In this document: one piece after another, positions 8,823 to 18,877 of the stretch
Position numbering within the stretch: position 1 is the first letter of the stretch
Layout of the letters: every line of letters starts with the position of its first letter
Assembly: GCA_018195615.1 (NCBI GenBank)
Contig: JAGTPG010000001.1
Coordinates: 1,426,001 to 1,490,000, forward strand
From: Streptomyces tuirus
GTDB taxonomy: Bacteria > Actinomycetota > Actinomycetes > Streptomycetales > Streptomycetaceae
Reading direction: 5' to 3'
DNA: 64,000 bases
The notes under the pieces: model-generated
The model's input: the letters and a program-made list of their open reading frames with translations, nothing else
Told to the model about the DNA's origin: nothing
Databases searched by the model: none
Position numbers and translations under genes: made by a program

Positions 8823-9539
8823 TCAGGCGGCGAAGCTGTAGGGGGCAGGGGGCCGCGCAGCCGGAAGTCGTAGGCGTCGCCGTAGTCGTGGGCCAGGGTC
8901 CGGCCGGCCGTGGTGAACTCGTCGGCGCGGGCGTGTTCGACGAGGAACGAGACGTTCAGGAAGTCGTCCTTGGACGGGTCGGCCACGACGCTGGCCCGGG
9001 CCAGTCCGGACAGCCGTCCGACGATCTCGTCGGACTGCCGCCGCTGCCGGGCATCGACCTGCCGGGCCACGAGTTCGCCGAGGGCGAGGCGGTCCTCGTA
9101 GGTTCCGGTGCCGTCACGGGTGCACTGGTTGAGCCGGCGGGCCTCCTCGGACCCTTCGAGCACCTCGCGCAGCAGGTCGTCCTGGGAGCGGGCGGCCTTG
9201 AGGTTGTACTCGGCGGTGCCGTGCAGTTCGCCGAGCCGTCTCGCGTAGTCCTCGCGCCTCTGCCGCAGGGCGGTCCTGACGGCGGTGTCGTCGGGGGCGA
9301 GCAGGCCGAACCGCATGGGGAGGACCGATCCGTCGGCCATGAGCCGCTCCTGCAGCTCCTGGTGTGCGGCGAGGTCGCGCCGTTTGGGGCGCAGGTCGGG
9401 CGGGCGGGGCTGACGACGGCGGCGAGCGGGCCGTCGGCGACGACGCGCGGGGGTCGTCGCTCCCGCCGACGGTCCGCAGGCCGTCGAGCCGGAGGGGGTG
9501 GTCGGAGCGGGTGACGGCGTAGACGTAGACGCCGCTCAC
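8823..9539 (-). CDS. gvpF: Gas vesicle protein GvpF, GvpF/GvpL family (three frameshifts)
   Basis: The start is a GTG overlapping the gvpA stop; it reads MSGVYVYAVTRSDHPL. The middle contains LPMRFGLLAPDDTAVR and EYNLKAARSQDDLLREVL, and the end reads YDFRLRGPLPPYSFAA after repair. Breaks are near 9450-9455 and 9403, and a last one near 8840-8846 in a C run of the coding strand. With three single bases restored the protein is 239 residues, normal for GvpF, a vesicle assembly protein that contacts GvpA. Confidence 0.83.
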
Positions 9540-9928
9540 CGCTCGTCCTCCCTGTCCTTGTCGTCGCGGTCGAAGAGGTCGCCGATCGCGTCGACGGCGC
9601 CGCCGATCGCGCCGCTGGTCTTGCCCCGGGCGCCGCTCTCGACGAGGTTGCCGACGATGTCGGTGAGCTTGTCGGGGGCCTTGCGGCCGGCCTCCAGGTC
9701 GAGGCGGTTGCAGGCCTCGGCGAAGCGGAGGTAGGTGTCGACGCTCGCGATGACGATGCGTATGTCGATCTTCAGGATCTCGATGCCGACCAGCGAGACA
9801 CGGACGAACACGTCGATGACGAGCCCGCGGTCCAGGATCAGTTCGAGGATGTCGAAGAGGCCGGCGGTCCCCGAACCGCTGGAGGTGGCGGCGGGCTGTA
9901 CCCCGCCGGTCTGCGTCATGACGGTCAC
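9536..9928 (-). CDS. gvpA: Gas vesicle structural protein GvpA
   Basis: Main shell protein family: LFDILELILDRGLVIDVFVR followed by VSLVGIEILKIDIRIVIASV is the conserved GvpA core. The 130-residue length reflects an N-terminal tail and a C-terminal extension ending in DLFDRDDKDREDER, both seen in actinobacterial GvpA. The GTG at 9928 is preceded by GAGGGG with a 9-base spacer. The 127-base gap upstream to gvpO is the largest inside the cluster and may carry a separate gvpA promoter. The frame is intact. Confidence 0.92.
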   Translation of the reverse strand: MTVMTQTGGVQPAATSSGSGTAGLFDILELILDRGLVIDVFVRVSLVGIEILKIDIRIVIASVDTYLRFAEACNRLDLEAGRKAPDKLTDIVGNLVESGARGKTSGAIGGAVDAIGDLFDRDDKDREDER

Positions 9929-10055
9929 GGTGCGATTCCCCTCGGGAGACTCCGTTCTCGTGCCGCCCGTAGGTACGGGGGCGGCGGCGGGCGTGTTCAG
10001 GTGAACACCAAAACGGTTCCCGGCCAGGGGAGTCGAGAGAACGTGGCCCCGGGGG

Positions 10056-10352
10056 TCAGCGCTGTCGGTCGAGCTGGCCGCGGGCGTAGCGGCGGATCCG
10101 CTCGTAGCCCAGGAGCTGTCCCTGAGCGTCGAGGGTGACCCGGTAGGTCGCCATGATGCTCATGGTGTCGGGGACGCGCTCCAGCTCCACGACCTCCACG
10201 TCGGCGGTCCAGCCGTCCGGGCCGGGGCGGACCGCGGAGACCGAGTCGGGGGCCGTGCCGAGCAACTCGGCGAGCTGCTCCGACGCGCCGCGCATGACCT
10301 GCAGGGCCGTCATGTGGCCGGAGGGGGTGTCCTGGTGATCAGTGCTCGTCAT
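10056..10352 (-). CDS. gvpO: Gas vesicle protein GvpO
   Basis: A 98-residue GvpO-family protein, with LERVPDTMSIMATYRV and the C-terminal GYERIRRYARGQLD motif. It is the first gas vesicle gene of the cluster, as in other Streptomyces. I chose the ATG at 10352 (MTSTDHQ) because the residues upstream of it are low in conservation and the preceding hydrolase gene ends only 4 bases away. Its exact role is unknown. Confidence 0.88.
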   Translation of the reverse strand: MTSTDHQDTPSGHMTALQVMRGASEQLAELLGTAPDSVSAVRPGPDGWTADVEVVELERVPDTMSIMATYRVTLDAQGQLLGYERIRRYARGQLDRQR

Positions 10353-10356
10353 GGTC

Positions 10357-11285
10357 CTACCGTGCCAAGTCCGGGGCGGGTGTGGGGGTGAATGGGTCAG
10401 ACACCTCTTGTGACACGACGGGCTGACCGTTCCCTGCACCGCCGATCGCGTCGAGGATGTGGGGCCACGCGGCCCTGCCCAGGAGTCTGTCGGCTTCAGG
10501 TGTGCCGCCGTACTCGAAGCGCGGGGACGCCGGTGCCGGGCTCTCGCCGGGAAGGCGCGGTCGGTGGCCGGCGTCGTCGCGGGCGATCAGACGCACGGTC
10601 GCCCCGGCCGAGCGCCGGCGCCGGGCCAGCTGTTCGGCGAAGGGAAGCGACGGCCACATCGCGTCGTCGCCGCCTGCCACCAGGAGCAGATCGGCCCTGG
10701 CCGCTTCCACGGGGATCTCGGCCGACGGAAGCGAGTGGGCGAAGGTCCGCTCGCTCAGTTCGTACCATCCGCGGATGGCGACCGGGCCGCTGTCCGGCTC
10801 CGTGGGAGTCCAGGAGTCGTCCATCGGCACGAAGGGCAGCGGGCGCTCCCGCCACGTCCAGGACGAGCGGTACGGGTGGTGCGCCCCGTCGTGGCCCGGT
10901 CCGACATTGCACCAGACCCGCGAGGTGGGCGACAGCGCGATGGCCACGTCGACGCGCGGGTCGTGCACCGCCGTGAGAAGGGCCGCTTCAGCGCCCTTGG
11001 AGGTGCCGAGGACTCCGATGCGTCGTGCTCCTCCCCGCCGGAGGAATCCGACGGCATCGGTGAACGTCTCCAAGGGGACTTCACAGATTCCCGGGGCTGG
11101 CCGGGCCCGCCGAACCAGCGGATGGCCAAGGCGGCGAAGCCCTGCCGAGCGAGGATGCGCGCTCGCTCACGTTCGACGCGCCCGCTGGACCCCGCCAGGA
11201 CCAGGACGCCGACGTCGCTGCCGCGAGCGGGAGCGAAGAGAACCCCTTCCCAGGGATCGACCAGCTCGCGCTCAGTGATGTCCAC
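10357..11285 (-). CDS. Acyl-CoA thioester hydrolase/BAAT C-terminal family protein (one frameshift)
   Basis: Alpha/beta hydrolase of the BAAT C-terminal type, 309 residues when repaired. The nucleophile elbow is GTSKG in RIGVLGTSKGAEAALL, with VLVLAGSSGRVER upstream (residues 25-37) and a C-terminal acid/His region around DDAGHRP. The GTG at 11285 has AGGAGAG just upstream. The frame breaks near 11090, where EICEVPLETF needs one more base. It could act on acyl-CoA, bile-acid-like or other thioesters; substrate is unknown. The stop lies 4 bases before gvpO, so it may be co-transcribed with the gas vesicle genes. Confidence 0.8.
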
Positions 11286-11317
11286 GCGCTCTCCTGTCCT
11301 CACAGGCCCCACTCTTC

Positions 11318-11865
11318 TCAGGCACTCGTCAGCTCCACCAGTTTGACGACGGTGTTCCAGTTGCGGGTCGTGGCGACGATCCCCTTGTTGATGCGGGGTT
11401 TCGACAGGTGCTCGGCCAGTTTGGAGCGGCCCAGGCCGTTGGGGCGTACAGGTACAGGGCGCGGTCGCCGAGGCTGAACTCCTCGGGGAGGTAGGCGTCC
11501 CGGTCGATCTCCGCGAAGCGCTCGGGGTCCACGGGGGCCGAGAAGTAGGTGACGTGGAGCTGCTTGGGCTCCAGGTCGGCGGCCGGGTAGGGGCACGCGT
11601 CGGCGATCGCCCGGAGATAGGCGTGGTCGCGCACGATCACGTCGACGCCGAAGCCGGAAGTCTGCTGGACGGCCCGGGCGATCTCGGCGGCCAGCGACTC
11701 CTCGTCCCCGCGGCCGGAGGAGAACACGGCCTGGCCGCTCTGGAGGTACGTGCGTACGTCCTCGTGGCCGAGGCCCGCCAGGAGGCTGCGCAGATCGGCC
11801 ATCGGGAGCTTTCTGCTGCCGCCCACGTTGATCCCGCGCAGCAGTGCCGCATACATCGTCGTCAT
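11318..11865 (-). CDS. DUF1697 domain protein (one frameshift)
   Basis: Small protein of the DUF1697 family, 182 residues when repaired. The hallmark N-terminus is MYAALLRGINVGGSRKLPM, followed by LQSGQAVFSS and the C-terminal RTWNT-like end (RNWNTVVKLVEL). The frame breaks near 11435-11440, where a CCCC run on the coding strand should be five (APNGLGRSKL). No biochemical function is known for the family. It lies 32 bases upstream of the hydrolase gene on the same strand. Confidence 0.85.
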
Positions 11866-11880
11866 CCGGACACGATAGGA

Positions 11881-11917
11881 CGGCCGTCGTGCCCCGTGGG
11901 GGTGGGCACGACGGCCG
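11881..11917. repeat. 14-bp perfect inverted repeat in a divergent intergenic region
   Basis: CGGCCGTCGTGCCC at 11881-11894 is repeated as its exact reverse complement at 11904-11917 around a 9-base loop. It lies 15 bases upstream of the DUF1697 start and 294 bases upstream of the MMPL gene, which are divergent, so no gene ends here. It is better explained as an operator or leader hairpin than as a terminator. Confidence 0.6.
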
Positions 11918-12210
11918 GTGGGCAGCTGCCCGGCCCCGTAAATTACTCACCGGTCACCGCGGGGCACAACCTTCTGCCCAGGATCCACACAGCCGAGGAG
12001 TCCGGCATATCCCCCTTGGGTCCCGATCTGTGTAAGGGGCCACCGTCCTTCGGGGTCCTCCCCGGTGGTGAGGAAGCGCGGGCCGTACGGATGAGTTCCG
12101 GCCCCGCCACTTCACCGGACAGCACGAGGAGATGGCTTTATGAGGCCCATACCTTCGAGACGGAAGGGGGCGGCAGGGGCCGCCACCTCATCACAAGGGG
12201 CGAGCCCGTC
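11918..12210. other. Upstream region of the MMPL gene
   Basis: About 290 bases without a convincing gene. An in-frame ATG at 12091 would extend the MMPL protein by 40 residues, but that stretch (Ser/Thr/Arg-rich) does not resemble a transporter N-terminus. I see no clear promoter hexamers. Confidence 0.4.
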
Positions 12211-14459
12211 ATGGGGAACGGAGAAGCGCGGGTGCGGGGCCTGGCCGCCCGGGCCGGCGGCTGGAGCGCGCGGCACCGATGGGCTGCCGTCGGCATCTGG
12301 GTGCTGTTCGTCGTCCTGGCGATGGGGCTCGGTTCCGCGGCGGGCCGGGTCGACGTCAAGGACATCGACCAGCTGAAGGGGGAGACGCACACCGCCGCGA
12401 GGATCATCGAGGACGCCGGGATCGACGAGCCGGCCGGTGAGACCGTGCTGATCCAGGCCGAGGGGAGCGAACTCAAGGCGACGGACGCCGAGTTCCGGGA
12501 CGCCGTGAGCGCGGTGGTGAAGGCCGTCGAGGGGACCGACCGGGTCACGGACGTGACCTCGCCGTACGACACGAAGACGATCTCGAAGGACGGGCGCAGC
12601 GCGCTCGTGCAGTTCGACATGCGCGGTGAGTCGGACACCGCCGGCGAGCGGGTGGAGCCGGTGCTGAAGGCCGTCGAGGGCGTCCAGAAGGACCACGAGT
12701 CGCTGCGGATCGAGCAGATCGGCGGCGCCAGCATGATGAAGACGTTCGACGACGCGCTCGGCGAAGACTTCAAGAGGGCCGAGTACTCGGCGGCGCCGGT
12801 GGCGCTCGGCATCCTGCTCATCGCGTTCGGCGCGCTGGTGGCGGCGCTGCTTCCGGTGGCTCTGGCCCTCACCGCGATCATGGCGACGATGGGCCTGATG
12901 GGCGTCGTCAGCCACGTCATGCCGATGAGCGAGACCGCCAACTCCGTGATGCTGCTGGTCGGCATGGCGGTCGGCGTCGACTACTGCCTGTTCTACCTGC
13001 GCCGGGAGCGCGAGGAGCGCGAGGCGGGCCGGGACGCGCGGACGGCCCTGCGGATCGCCGCCGCGACCAGCGGCCGGGCGATCGTGGTCTCGGGTGTCAC
13101 GGTGTGCGTGGCGATGGCGGGCATGCTGTTCACCGGGCTCGCCGAGTTCGAGGCGATGGGACTGGCCTCACTGATGGTCGTCGCGGTGGCGATGGTGGGG
13201 TCCGTGACCGTCCTGCCCGCGCTGCTGTCGCTGCTCGGGAGCGCGTGGAGAAGGGCCGCATTCCGTTCCTGCGCCGGCGCAAGCGGGGCGGCAGCCAGGA
13301 CAGCCGCTTCTGGACGGCCGTGCTGCGGCGCGTCCTCGCCAAGCCGGTGATCTCCGTGGTCGTGGCGGCCGGTGCGCTGCTGGCCATCGCGGCCCCCGCG
13401 CTCGGCATGAAGACGCAGCAGCTCACGCTGGACCAGGAGTTCGGCGACTCGCTGCCGATCGTCCAGACGTACAACCGGCTCAACGAGGCCTTCCCGGGCG
13501 GCTCCGAGCCGGCCGAGGTGGTCGTGAAGGCGGACGACATCAACGCGCCGGAGGTGAAGTCCGCGCTCGCCGACTTCCGTGAGCGCGCGATCAGTTCGGG
13601 CGCCTCGCGCGGTCCGGTGGAGATCAAGCTGCACGACGCGCAGAACGTCGCCTTCGTCTACGTGCCGCTGGTCGGCGGCTCCGACCAGGACGAGGCGGGG
13701 GCCAGCCTGGACAAGCTGCGCGACGAGGTGCGTCCGGCCACGCTGGGCAAGGTCGACGGGGTCGAGGCGCCGATCACCGGTCAGGTCGCGGGGTCAAAGG
13801 ACTTCAACGACCAGCTCGCCGGAGCCGTCATTCCGGTTTTCGCCTTCGTCGTGGTCTTCGCCTTCCTGCTGATGCTGCTGTCGTTCCGCTCGCTGACCGT
13901 CGCGGTCACGTCGATCGTGCTGAACCTGCTGTCGGTGGGCGCGGCCTACGGCATCCTCGTCGCCGTCTTCCAGCACGGCTGGGGCGCCTCGCTGGTGGGC
14001 GCGGAGGGGGTCGGCGCCATCATCACCTGGCTGCCGCTGTTCCTCTTCGTGATCCTGTTCGGCCTGTCGATGGACTACCACGTGTTCGTGGTCTCCCGGA
14101 TCCGAGAGGCGCGGCTGCGGGGACTCGCGACGAACGACGCGATCCGGCACGGCGTGGTGACCACGGCCGGAGTCGTCACCAGTGCCGCGGTCATCATGGT
14201 CGCCGTGTTCGCGATCTTCGGGACGCTGTCCATGCAGTCCATGAAACAGATGGGCGTCGGCCTCGCGGCCGCGGTGCTCATCGACGCGACGATCATCCGG
14301 GGCGTGCTGCTGCCGGCGGTGATGGCACTGCTCGGCGAGCGCAACTGGTACCTGCCGAAGTGGCTGCACCGGATGCCGGACCTCACGCACGACGAGACGC
14401 CGCAGCAGGTCACGGGACCGGCGGCGCGGGACGACGAGGGCGAGCCCCTGAAGGTCTGA
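12211..14459 (+). CDS. MMPL/RND family transporter (one frameshift)
   Basis: Large inner-membrane exporter of the MMPL (mycobacterial membrane protein large) group of the RND superfamily, 749 residues when repaired. It has the first membrane helix at residues 28-45, an extracytoplasmic loop, then a first helix bundle with VGMAVGVDYCLFYLRRERE, and a second half that repeats the plan with LFVILFGLSMDYHVFVVSR. The two DY pairs are the proton-relay aspartates of the family. The frame breaks near 13239-13241 (GGG should be GGGG, reading LLGERVEKGRIPFL). The ATG at 12211 has AAGGGG ten bases upstream. Substrate unknown; lipids or small molecules are usual. A strong terminator follows. Confidence 0.9.
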
Positions 14460-14475
14460 CCCCGTCGCCTGTGTG

Positions 14476-14512
14476 AAGGGCCCGTTGGTTCCCGGGGAAC
14501 CAACGGGCCCTT
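14476..14512 (+). terminator. Intrinsic-type terminator after the MMPL gene
   Basis: A perfect 17-bp stem (AAGGGCCCGTTGGTTCC and its complement) closes a 3-base loop, 16 bases after the MMPL stop. It has only a short T run after it, as is common in Streptomyces. Confidence 0.8.
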
Positions 14513-14669
14513 TCAGGCCGTGAGCCGGCGCATGTGCAGCACGTCCTCCTCGCGTGAGCACGCGATGTGACGGTCCGTCACGAGCCGTCGGCGGCCGGGC
14601 ACGGAGCCGGGACCAAGGGACAGGCGGCGCGCATGGACGCCGCTCTCGACCAGGCGCGGATGCCCCTCA

Positions 14670-14712
14670 CGCGCCGGGCCGTCGCGGTGTGAGGGGGTGA
14701 CGGCCCGGCGCG
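14670..14712 (-). terminator. Hairpin terminator after the MGT glycosyltransferase gene
   Basis: CGCGCCGGGCCGTC at 14670-14683 and its exact complement at 14699-14712 form a 14-bp stem with a 15-base loop, 15 bases downstream of the glycosyltransferase stop at 14728 (minus strand). Between this and the MMPL terminator (14513-14669) I see no gene. Confidence 0.6.
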
Positions 14713-14727
14713 GGACGGCCGCCCCGG

Positions 14728-15929
14728 CTACCCCTGCCGTGCGGGGAGTTCGGCCTCGATGAGGTCGGCCGCGCGGCGCGTGCCGCCCTCCTCGGCCATC
14801 TCCGACTGGATCGCCTTCAGCCGGCGGGCGACCTCCGGGTCGCCCACGAGGGCGAGGGCGGCCTCCCGCAGGGCCTCACCGGTCGCCTCCTCCGTGGCCA
14901 GCGTGCGGGCGACACCAAGGCCCTGGAGCATCTCCGCGTTGGCGAACTGGTCCGCGGCCTGCGGTACGGCGATCATCGGTGTGGCCGTGGCGAGGCCCTC
15001 CTGGCTGCCGCCCGCGCCCGCGTGCGTGACGAACAGGTCGGCCTGCTTGAGGATCGTCAGCTGCGGCACCCACGACCGCACCTCGACGCCTGCGGGGACG
15101 TCCGCGAACTCGGCCGGGTCGATGTGCTTGCCGATCGAGAGCACCAGGTGCCAGCCGGGCAGGTCGCCGAACGCCTTGACGCACTCCCGGTAGAAACCGG
15201 GCTGCTTGGTGAAGGCGGACCCGAGCGAGACGAGCGCGACCTTCTCGGCACCGGCCGGCCGCTGCCAGTCGCCCTCGGTGGTCCGGTCGCCCTGACAGGC
15301 TCCGACGAAGGAGTACACGCTCTCGTCGACGCGGTCCGCGTTCGGCTGGAGCGCCTTGGGGATGAGGACGATCGAGCGGTCGGGGCGGCCGCCGAACGCG
15401 TGGGGATGCAGGCTGATTCCGTTCTCCTCCAGCCAGGCCTGGAAACGGGCGAAGTAGGCGCGGCCCCGCTCGGTCTCCTTCGGCTCCGCCCACATGGGCT
15501 CGGCGACCTCCTCCTCGTACCCCTCCCAGGCGACCATGGCGGGCGAGAGGGAGACCGCGGGGACGCCCCAGCGGTGGGCGAGCACGCGGGCCGGATACGA
15601 GGCGATGTCGTGCAGCACGAGGTCCGGCTCGTCGCCCTCGTACGCCTCGATCAGCTGGGGAGCGCCTGGATCGCGTCGTCGAGGAACGGCTCCACGTTGT
15701 CCAGCAGGGTGGTCCCCCACGCCGACGGGTCGTCGTCGGGCGAAGGCAGCGTCGAGTTCCACGGCTTCACCTCGGCGCCGGTGCCCGCGACCTTCTCCGC
15801 GAAGACCGGCGGGATCGCGTAGGTCACCCGGTGGCCGCGCGCCACGAGCTCGCGGATCACCTCGAGGCTCGGGTTCACATGGCCGTGGGCGGCGATGGAG
15901 AACATGGCGATGTGCGCGCGACTGGTCAT
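14728..15929 (-). CDS. MGT-family UDP-glycosyltransferase (one frameshift)
   Basis: GT1 glycosyltransferase of the macrolide-inactivating type (OleD/Mgt-like), 400 residues when repaired. The N-terminal acceptor domain begins [20 protein letters not shown], with the catalytic His in AAHGHVNP. The C-terminal donor domain has [19 protein letters not shown] and [20 protein letters not shown] with PQAADQ, the nucleotide-sugar binding signature. The frame breaks near 15660 (CCCC should be CCCCC on the coding strand, reading [12 protein letters not shown]). Expected role is transfer of glucose to macrolides or other phenolic/hydroxyl acceptors; substrate is inference. Confidence 0.9.
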
Positions 15930-15989
15930 GGGCCGACCTTATGCGAGACGAGACGTCTCGTGCAACTCGGATGGGCGGCGGGGTGCGGG

Positions 15990-16562
15990 TCACACCGTGG
16001 GGCAGCGCGGTGGTGTGAGCTGGACGTGGTCGCCGTCCTGTCCGGTGAGTGTGGCCGTCAGCTCGCCGCCGCCCGGGTCGGCGATGCGCTGGGCCTCGAC
16101 GGCGGTGCAGATCAGTTGGGCCACCGCGAGGCCGGGCAGTTTGCCGGCGGAGCCGAAGGGCAGCCGGATCGACACCCGGCCGCCCCGGGTCGTGACCTCC
16201 GCGGAGTCATCGGCCGGCGCCGGGGCCGAGTCCGGCTCGGCCGGGACAGCGGTGGCCTCGGGTGGGGTGGACGTCCGTGCGGCTGCCAGTCCCGGCAGCG
16301 CCGAGTCGAAGCCCAGGGCCCGCTCCTGCGCCGTCGGCCCCTGCAGCAGCGCGTTCACGGCGGTCTCCGCGTCGACCGGGGCGACGATCCTGCGGGGAAC
16401 GGGAACGAGCCTGCCGTCCACCACGAGGTAGACCCGGACCGTCGGCACCACCCCCCGGGCCGGCGCGCCCGCCTCCACCACGCCGGTGGGCGGGATACCG
16501 CAGGAGGCGAGCCCGAACAGCGCCGGAGCCGCCAGCAGGGCCGCCCGGCGCGCGGCCCTCAC
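15990..16562 (-). CDS. GerMN-domain lipoprotein
   Basis: A 190-residue lipoprotein: signal peptide with lipobox GLASC near residues 17-21, followed by a GerMN domain ([38 protein letters not shown]) and a Pro/Ala-rich linker. GerMN domains were named from spore germination proteins and occur in LpqB-type lipoproteins working with sensor kinases. The GTG start overlaps the kinase stop by GTGA, so it is the third gene of a regulator-kinase-lipoprotein operon and probably modulates the kinase outside the membrane. Confidence 0.82.
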   Translation of the reverse strand: MRAARRAALLAAPALFGLASCGIPPTGVVEAGAPARGVVPTVRVYLVVDGRLVPVPRRIVAPVDAETAVNALLQGPTAQERALGFDSALPGLAAARTSTPPEATAVPAEPDSAPAPADDSAEVTTRGGRVSIRLPFGSAGKLPGLAVAQLICTAVEAQRIADPGGGELTATLTGQDGDHVQLTPPRCPTV

Positions 16563-18045
16563 AGGTGCTCCCCGTGGGCCGGCTCGTCGCGCCGCAGCGG
16601 GAGTTCGACCGTGAAGACCGCCCCGCCCTCCGGACGGTTCGCCGCCCGTACGGTGCCGCCGTGCACCCGGATGTTCTCGGCGGTGATGGCGAGGCCCAGG
16701 CCGCTGCCCTCCGTCCGCGTCCGGGCGGTGTCGGACTTGTAGAACCGCTCGAAGACGTACGGCAGTACGTCGTCGGGGATGCCGGGGCCGCTGTCCAGCA
16801 CCTCGATGACCGCCGACCCCTCACCGTCCGCGCGCAGACACAGCCGGACCGGCCGGGCCCCGTGCCTGAGTGCGTTGCCGACGAGGTTCGCCACCACGAC
16901 GTCGAGCCGTCGCGGATCGACGCGCCCCCGTACGGCGTCGGGCGGCGGCAGCTCGGTGTCCACCAGGCCGGTCCAGGCGCGGTCGGCGAGGGTGCGGCGC
17001 AGCGACTCGGCGAGGTCGATCTCGTCCAGGTGCAGCACAGCGGCCCCCGCGTCGAAGCGGGAGATCTCCATCAGGTCGTCCACGAGACGGGCCAGTTTCA
17101 CGGTCTCCTCGCTGATCAGCCGGACCGCGGTGGCGGTGTCCGGGTCGAGACGGGCGGCGTCCTCGTCGAGGACGTCGGTGACCGCCGACATGGCGGCCAG
17201 CGGGGTGCGCAGTTCGTGCGAGACGTCCGCGGCGAATCGGCGGGCCCGGGCCTCCATGCCGCGCAGTTCGGCCACCGACTCCTCCAGGGCGGCGGCCGTC
17301 TCGTTGAACGTGTGGGACAGATCGGCGAGTTCGTCGGAGCCGTTGACCGCGAGCCGGGTGTCCAGCCGTCCTTCGGCGATGCTGCGGGTGGCGTGCCGCA
17401 GTGCGCGCACCGGCCGCAGCACCCCGCGCGCGGCGAGCAGCGCGAGCAGCACGGCGAGGCCCAGGGCGGGTACGGTGGCCCGCTCCACGGCGGTGACCAG
17501 GGCGTCCACGTACCGCTGTTCGGTGGCCTGCGGCACCGTCAGGAAGACCTGGACCCCGGAGGCGATCCGGCGATTCTCCTCGCCGGCGAAGGTGACCGGC
17601 ATGCCGACGACGAGCGAGGTGTGGTCACCGGTGTTCACCCGCTGGAAGACGGTGGCGAGACCGGAGTCCACGGCCTCGCGCAGATCTGGCGTCAGCTCGT
17701 CGAACGGGTCGTCGGGGAGGGATGTGGCGCTCAGATCCTCGTAGGCGACCAGCACCCGCCAGTTCCCGGACGGCTCGGCGCGGGCCACATCACCGGCGAA
17801 GCGCCGCAGTTCGGCCTCGACCGGGGGAAGGCGAGCTGCGGGGCGAGCCGGTCGACCTGAGTGCGCAGCAGCTTGATCACGGTGTCCTGGCTCTGCTGGA
17901 GCACACCCGTGCGCGCCTCCCGGAAGCTCAGTGCACCGGTGGTCGCGGCGGTCAGCGCGGCGACCAGCGCGAACGCCACCACCAGGCGCGTGCGCAGCCC
18001 GCGCAGGCGTGGCAACAGGGCGTTCCTCGCGGAGAGGTTCCTCAC
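16559..18045 (-). CDS. Sensor histidine kinase (one frameshift)
   Basis: Membrane-bound HisKA-type kinase, 495 residues when repaired. It has a first membrane helix near residues 17-40, an extracytoplasmic sensor region, a second helix (VPALGLAVLLALLAARGVL), HAMP, and the H-box FAADVSHELRTPLAAMSAV. The ATP domain has NLVGNALRHG, DSGPGIP, and GSGLGLAI. The frame breaks near 17824-17829, where five C on the coding strand should be six. The GTG start overlaps the response regulator stop by GTGA. Partner of the adjacent regulator; signal unknown. Confidence 0.9.
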
Positions 18046-18737
18046 GGGGACACGAACCGGTAGCCGAAGCCCCGCACGGTCTGGATGTAGCGCGGCTCGC
18101 GCGAGGGTTCGCCCATCTTGGCCCGCAGCCGTCCGACGCAGGCGTCCACCAGGCGCGCGTCGCCGTGGTAGCTGTGTTCCCAGACCGCTTCCAGGAGTTG
18201 CTGCCGGCTGAACACCTGGCCGGGTGCCGCGGACAGCGTGAGCAACAGCCGCAGTTCCGAGGGGGCGAGCGGGACCGGGACGCCCCGCCAGGTGACCGAG
18301 TGCCCGGCGCGGTCGACGGCCAGCTCGCCGTACGTGTCGATCTTCGGTATGCCACCTTCGGTGGACGCGGCGGCCGTCACCCGGCGCAGGACGGCCCGGA
18401 TGCGTGCCTCCAGGACCCGGGCCTGCACGGGCTTGACGACGTAGTCGTCGGCTCCGGCCTCGAGCCCTACGACGATGTCCACGTCGTCGCCGCGTGCGGT
18501 CGCCATGAGGATCGGCAGCGTCTGGTCCAGGGCGCGCATGGCGCGGCACACGTCCAGCCCCGGCATGCCGGGCAGCATCAGGTCGAGCACCACGACGTCG
18601 GGCCGGAAGGAGCGCAGCCGCTCCAGCCCCTCCTCCCCGGTCTCGGCGGCGGCGACGTCGTGCCCCTGGCGGCGCAGCGCGAGGGCGACTCCTTCACGGA
18701 CGGCGCGGTCGTCTTCGATCAGCAGAACTCGTGGCAT
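18042..18737 (-). CDS. OmpR-family response regulator
   Basis: A 231-residue DNA-binding response regulator with a receiver domain (MPRVLLIEDDRAVREGV; phospho-acceptor in VVLDLMLPG; GADDYVVKPVQARVLEARI) and a winged-helix effector (LAPSELRLLLTLSAAPGQVF, YIQTVRGFGYRF). The KPVQ switch segment resembles AfsQ1 of S. coelicolor, but I would not assign orthology. First gene of the regulator-kinase-GerMN operon; the ATG at 18737 gives a normal N-terminus. Confidence 0.94.
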   Translation of the reverse strand: MPRVLLIEDDRAVREGVALALRRQGHDVAAAETGEEGLERLRSFRPDVVVLDLMLPGMPGLDVCRAMRALDQTLPILMATARGDDVDIVVGLEAGADDYVVKPVQARVLEARIRAVLRRVTAAASTEGGIPKIDTYGELAVDRAGHSVTWRGVPVPLAPSELRLLLTLSAAPGQVFSRQQLLEAVWEHSYHGDARLVDACVGRLRAKMGEPSREPRYIQTVRGFGYRFVSP

Positions 18738-18877
18738 GGGCTCAGTATCCGCAGGGCCGCACACGGTCCGGGCTCCTGTTACCGGATGATCACACAGGCA
18801 TCCCGGCAGATCTTCGTTATCCCTCCGTTACCATTCGCGCCAGGTTCGATCACATGACCCTCGCAATCTGAACGACC

